Positions 40,497 to 43,703 of a DNA stretch of 43,703 bases are shown here, piece after piece (the first letter of the stretch is position 1; every line of letters begins with the position of its first letter). The stretch is from Nostoc sp. TH1S01 (GTDB lineage Bacteria > Cyanobacteriota > Cyanobacteriia > Cyanobacteriales > Nostocaceae). The notes under the pieces are model-generated. The model did no database searches. It saw only the letters and a list, made by a program, of their open reading frames with translations, and had not been told where the DNA came from. The translations under genes and the position numbers were made by a program. The stretch spans positions 1 through 43,703 of the forward strand of contig JAGKSW010000076.1 of assembly GCA_018993265.1 (NCBI GenBank). Direction: 5' to 3'.

Positions 40497-41405
40497 AGGT
40501 TAATAAATACAAGGAAATTAGGCATCTATATAAATGCTATGAGTGCTGAACAATATTTCCAACTTTTGGCAAGCATCGGATATATTATCCGCAGATTTCA
40601 AGTGAGTGAAGTAAACAATTTACAGCAGGTTGTATATTCGTGGAATACTGTAGAGACTTTACATGTAACGTCTCTACATGGTTTTGGGTTTTACTTGGGT
40701 TTTACGCTTGTACCTCATTCACCCTAAACACGCTGTAAGTAGGTCAGTGGGAAAAAACAAAACTATGTTAAGAAAATCCCTATTTCGCAAAATTTCTGTA
40801 GAGAGATAGGTTTGGAGGATTTGAGGATATTGGTAAAGCTATATTGATTGCAAATTTGCACTAATTTGCTAAAGCTAGAATAAGCATAGTTTGGTAGCTT
40901 GATGACTACAGATAATGAATCAATCTCTCGAACTGCTCGATTATCAGTGCTTCTTGAACCATCATACAGTTCTTCACTCAGACGATATTGGGAAATACTC
41001 AGCATACAGCCAAATCTTGAAGTACCAGATTTAGTATTCCCATACAAGGAAAATATTTTATCAATAGAGCAAAAATATATACTTTAATTTTTAGATGCAG
41101 ATATTTGGTTTATGAATCTGAATGTTATTTTACTTATTATTTTAAGGTTTTTACCAAATTAATTAGATATTCTATTATAGTATTTTCACAAGAAACTTGT
41201 AATTTTTTATACATAAATATTTTCATGAGAAATATTGTAGTTGGAGTCAGAGAGGTCACGGGTACTAGTGATGTCTTAATCTCAGGAGGACACTTGCGAG
41301 CAAACTTATCGCCGGCATAGCCGGAGTTAACCCACATGACTTCAACTTTTCCAACAATCCTGGGCGTTTCTCAATTAGATTTAATTTATAAATAGCTTCT
41401 AAAAA
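40497..41405. other. 900-bp stretch without a convincing gene
   Basis: It has an 8-bp perfect hairpin gtagagac/gtctctac (40650-40677). Short open frames on both strands (for example 40899-41087 plus) lack ribosome sites and family resemblance, though that one has fairly normal codon use and could be a gene remnant. Nothing else is recognised. Confidence 0.4.
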
Positions 41406-41873
41406 TCAGGATTTTTTCTGCAAACGAATCAATGTATTATAAATCTGCCTTTTTAAGTTATTATCATTTTGAATTTCTACAGTAATCTTATTAAAACGCT
41501 CAATGGTTAAACCATTTTCTTCCACTATTTTTTGGGAGCGATTACAGTAGTTAACAGCAATATCTCTAGCTTTGCGTGGTAAGCTGTTGATGCTCTGAGG
41601 CTCATTACAAACAATTTGGGGAATTTCTCCACCACCGATTAATTTTTTAATTTCGCTGAAGGCTTGTTGACGCGATGGCTCCATTGCTAAGACGGCTTGA
41701 GCATAGCTGATGATTTCATTATTGTTCACTGTTGGGGTTTGAGCATCAGCTTTGGCTGTAAATGTTAAAGTGCTGGCAAACAAACTAGCACTAGCCATAA
41801 CTCCAAAAAAGAAAGTTCTCGGTAATAAATTTTTCAGATTATCTCGGAAAAACAAATTAGTGATTTTATTCAT
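41406..41873 (-). CDS. DUF4168 secreted protein
   Basis: About 155 aa from ATG 41873. A longer frame to 42014 would overlap holA and adds residues with no family character. A signal peptide (TFFFGVMASASLFASTLTFT then AKADAQT) is followed by a DUF4168-like helical domain: EIISYAQAVLAMEPSRQQAF, then RKARDIAVNYCNRSQKIVEE, ending DNNLKRQIYNTLIRLQKKS. Two Cys in the mature part could form a disulfide. Periplasmic, function unknown. Confidence 0.8.
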   Translation of the reverse strand: MNKITNLFFRDNLKNLLPRTFFFGVMASASLFASTLTFTAKADAQTPTVNNNEIISYAQAVLAMEPSRQQAFSEIKKLIGGGEIPQIVCNEPQSINSLPRKARDIAVNYCNRSQKIVEENGLTIERFNKITVEIQNDNNLKRQIYNTLIRLQKKS

Positions 41874-41982
41874 AATGTCTGTGACACAGGACTCAATATT
41901 AGCTGGCTTTATTGATTGTGAATTATTTTGGCAATGAGAAGTTCCAATGACATTTCTGTGTACCGAAATTTTATATGTATCT

Positions 41983-42972
41983 TCAGTTGCCTTTACATAT
42001 TTGACAAAGTTCAATTACTTTGGTTTGGAGTGTGGATATTTCCGCAGATCCTTGCTTCAGGCTGACTTCTAACTCCAAGAGTAACGGTAAACACGAAATT
42101 AGTTGCTGCACAGACAGTAATTTGACTTCTTGTTGTAAAAAGTAGATACGTTTAGGATTGCTAACATCAGCAGCTTGAGCGATCGCCTGTGGGTTCCGCT
42201 CACCGCTATTTGTTACGATTTTGACCCATAACCAAGTGCGAAATTGACCAATTAATGTTGCCACTATCCGCAATCCTGGTTCGGCTGCATTCAGCAAGTC
42301 AGTCAACACAGTTAAAGCTTTGCCTGTGTCGCCTGTTCTAATTGCTGCTGCTAATTGTAAACTATTTTGCGTAGTATTTCTGACTAATTTACTAACTGTA
42401 TCTACATCTAAAGGCTTTTTGCTATCGAGATGATACAGCCGCAATTTCTCTAACTCGTTGTAAAGCAACCTTGTATCATTACCCACAGCTTCGCCTAACA
42501 GTTCAGCAGTTTTCGCCGTAAGTTGCACTCCGACAGTTTGAGCCGCTTGCTGAACAGCTTGCACAATTAATTCAGTTTTCCACGGGGGAATCAGAGAAAA
42601 TTCCCGAAACTCCGTGGCGAATTGTTTCAGCAATTTTGTCGATTTCAGCCGTTCATCTGGTTTGTTGCGGCTGGTGAGCAATAAAAAGGAATTTTCGGGA
42701 ATTACTGGTAAGGTGCGCGTCAATTCCGCCAAAACATTTTCAGGACATTGTTGACAGAGATTTGTATTCATCAGCCAAACTAAACGTCCACCAGCACCAA
42801 AAGCCGGAGTCATAGCTTGATTTAAAGCGGAAATCGCTGCATCAGATTGATCAGGCGCAAAATAAGAAGAGTTAAAATCCGTCCACAGAGGATCTAAAAT
42901 GCGATCGCGCAACGAATTAACCGCTTTTTCCATAGCAAAGTCATCTTCACCCCAGTAAACAAAGACTGGCAT
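41983..42972 (-). CDS. holA: DNA polymerase III subunit delta
   Basis: 329 aa, the usual HolA length. It begins MPVFVYWGEDDFAMEKAVNS, with the degenerate AAA+ start of the clamp-loader delta subunit, then LTSRNKPDERLKSTKLLKQF, LLGEAVGNDTRLLYNELEKL, and the C-terminal collar domain with NSLQLAAAIRTGDTGKALTV and RIVATLIGQFRTWLWVKIV. Delta opens the beta clamp during loading in the replisome. The DUF4168 gene lies 109 nt downstream on the same strand. Confidence 0.92.
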   Translation of the reverse strand: MPVFVYWGEDDFAMEKAVNSLRDRILDPLWTDFNSSYFAPDQSDAAISALNQAMTPAFGAGGRLVWLMNTNLCQQCPENVLAELTRTLPVIPENSFLLLTSRNKPDERLKSTKLLKQFATEFREFSLIPPWKTELIVQAVQQAAQTVGVQLTAKTAELLGEAVGNDTRLLYNELEKLRLYHLDSKKPLDVDTVSKLVRNTTQNSLQLAAAIRTGDTGKALTVLTDLLNAAEPGLRIVATLIGQFRTWLWVKIVTNSGERNPQAIAQAADVSNPKRIYFLQQEVKLLSVQQLISCLPLLLELEVSLKQGSAEISTLQTKVIELCQICKGN

Positions 42973-43322
42973 ATATTAACCTCATATTTTGATCAGGGAG
43001 TGAGGAGTGGAGAGTGGCTTTCAAAGGTTTAATTTCATTCTCCCATACAGCCGTAAATATACGTAGTCAGTGGCGTTCATATACAAAAGGCGTATCGAAA
43101 TAAAGCCACAGCTATACCCGTTTGCGTTAATGTTCGCATAATAAAGGCCTTCCAGCCATAAGGCGCACACATCTCTTACAACCCAATGACTAGTAGCATT
43201 TTGCGTGTATGTAACTTGATACTATCTTATAAAAACCGGGGTGAACGAAAAAAGGTGTGGGAGATTAGTTAGCGGAGACTTTACGCTAACATAGCTCTTG
43301 ATACTATGCAACCAAACTACCC
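42973..43322. other. Intergenic region before the transposase remnant
   Basis: 350 bp without a gene. It should contain the left end of the insertion element whose transposase begins at 43323. I could not define its terminal repeat, because the right end is outside the window. Confidence 0.45.
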
Positions 43323-43703
43323 ATGAACAACCTCCAATCAATTCTGTCTCACATCAGTGACACAATCAATTCCTTACCGGAGTGTCACCATTTAGAAGAA
43401 TTTGTGAGCGAATTCTACAGTATGTGGCTAAAATTAGGGAAATTTGTGCAACAAAGCTTATTTCAAGCCTTAATTTCAGAAAAAGAAGCCGAATACTCGC
43501 ATCCGAGAACTAAGCGAGAAAAAAGATATTACACCCCATTGGGTGAAATGGTGCTTGTACGTAGAGCTTATGTCACAGAAGATGGTATTAAAGTCAAGGT
43601 TGATGAAGAGTTAGGGCTACCAAAAGATAAATGACTACCAATGGTATTAGAATTAGCCTGTGCCTTGGGAGTTAGTAGTGAATTTCCAAATTCTCACTCC
43701 TTG
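43323..43703 (+). pseudogene. Transposase 5' part with in-frame stop (ISKra4-like), cut by window end
   Basis: The frame opens MNNLQSILSHISDTINSLPE and runs to ELGLPKDK, where TGA stops it at 43632-43634. The same frame then continues open to the end of the window as LPMVLELACALGVSSEFPNS. A TGG-to-TGA change would explain it: LPKDKW followed by LP reads naturally through. The basic segment RTKREKRYYTPLGEMVLVRR and the acidic GLPKDK region resemble N-terminal parts of ISKra4-type cyanobacterial transposases; family assignment is tentative. The copy is probably inactive unless the stop is read through. Confidence 0.65.

Noticed and set aside
40763-41087. Small open frames on both strands (94 and 62 codons)
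   Set aside because: They overlap each other and have no ribosome site or recognised domain. At most one could be a remnant of a gene.

Overview
The window reads as chromosome of a filamentous, probably heterocyst-forming cyanobacterium of the Nostoc/Anabaena/Calothrix type. The evidence is the many HIP1 octamers (gcgatcgc), heptameric short tandem repeats between genes, abundant MITE-like palindromes, and cyanobacterial families such as DevBCA, TIGR04376, DUF4168 and TIGR04283. The genus is an inference. No rRNA, tRNA or CRISPR array was seen.

Positions 1-7501 hold a candidate RiPP (ribosomally made, modified peptide) locus. Six tandem minus-strand genes (4183-6446) encode Cys-free 85-87 aa peptides with a nearly constant N-terminal half and a Ser/Tyr-rich tail. 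Downstream on the same strand come an APH-fold kinase (2390-3568) and a HopA1-family protein (1140-2246). That enzyme pair is known as a split Ser/Thr dehydratase in thioviridamide-type and class V lanthipeptide pathways. A parvulin-type prolyl isomerase (297-1073) converges on the pair, and a seventh leader-bearing peptide gene lies at 7226-7501. No Cys occurs in any of the six precursors, so ordinary lanthionine rings cannot form within them.

Positions 7743-23000 are mostly housekeeping or accessory genes: an M16 peptidase pair, a TetR regulator, a DUF4332 protein, a TIGR04376 protein, an alpha/beta hydrolase, a HugZ-like protein, a RelE/XRE toxin-antitoxin pair, an NAD-binding/CIA30 fusion, a GFA protein, a 2H phosphoesterase-like protein, a thioesterase and a glycosyltransferase. 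Several MITE-like insertions here have readable target-site duplications, and two copies of a cloverleaf-like palindrome show compensatory changes.

Positions 23077-31842 form a second peptide locus. Nine small genes carry GG-type leaders. Six of them surround a complete devBCA exporter operon on the same strand. Two peptide families are visible: hydrophobic Gly/Ala-rich cargoes behind a constant MLQIIDLEN leader, and a family whose cargo often ends in SRSIYN. The peptide at 26850-27113 combines the leader of the first family with cargo resembling the second. One gene is duplicated in tandem (533-bp unit), and conserved intergenic elements recur between these genes. A sigma-70-type gene (32487) and an unknown gene (33283) follow.

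Positions 34236-43703 carry two VTT-domain membrane proteins next to a mercuric-reductase-like flavoprotein, MgtE, a histidine kinase with an ethylene-receptor-like membrane domain, a DUF4168 secreted protein, HolA, and the 5' part of a transposase interrupted by an in-frame stop.
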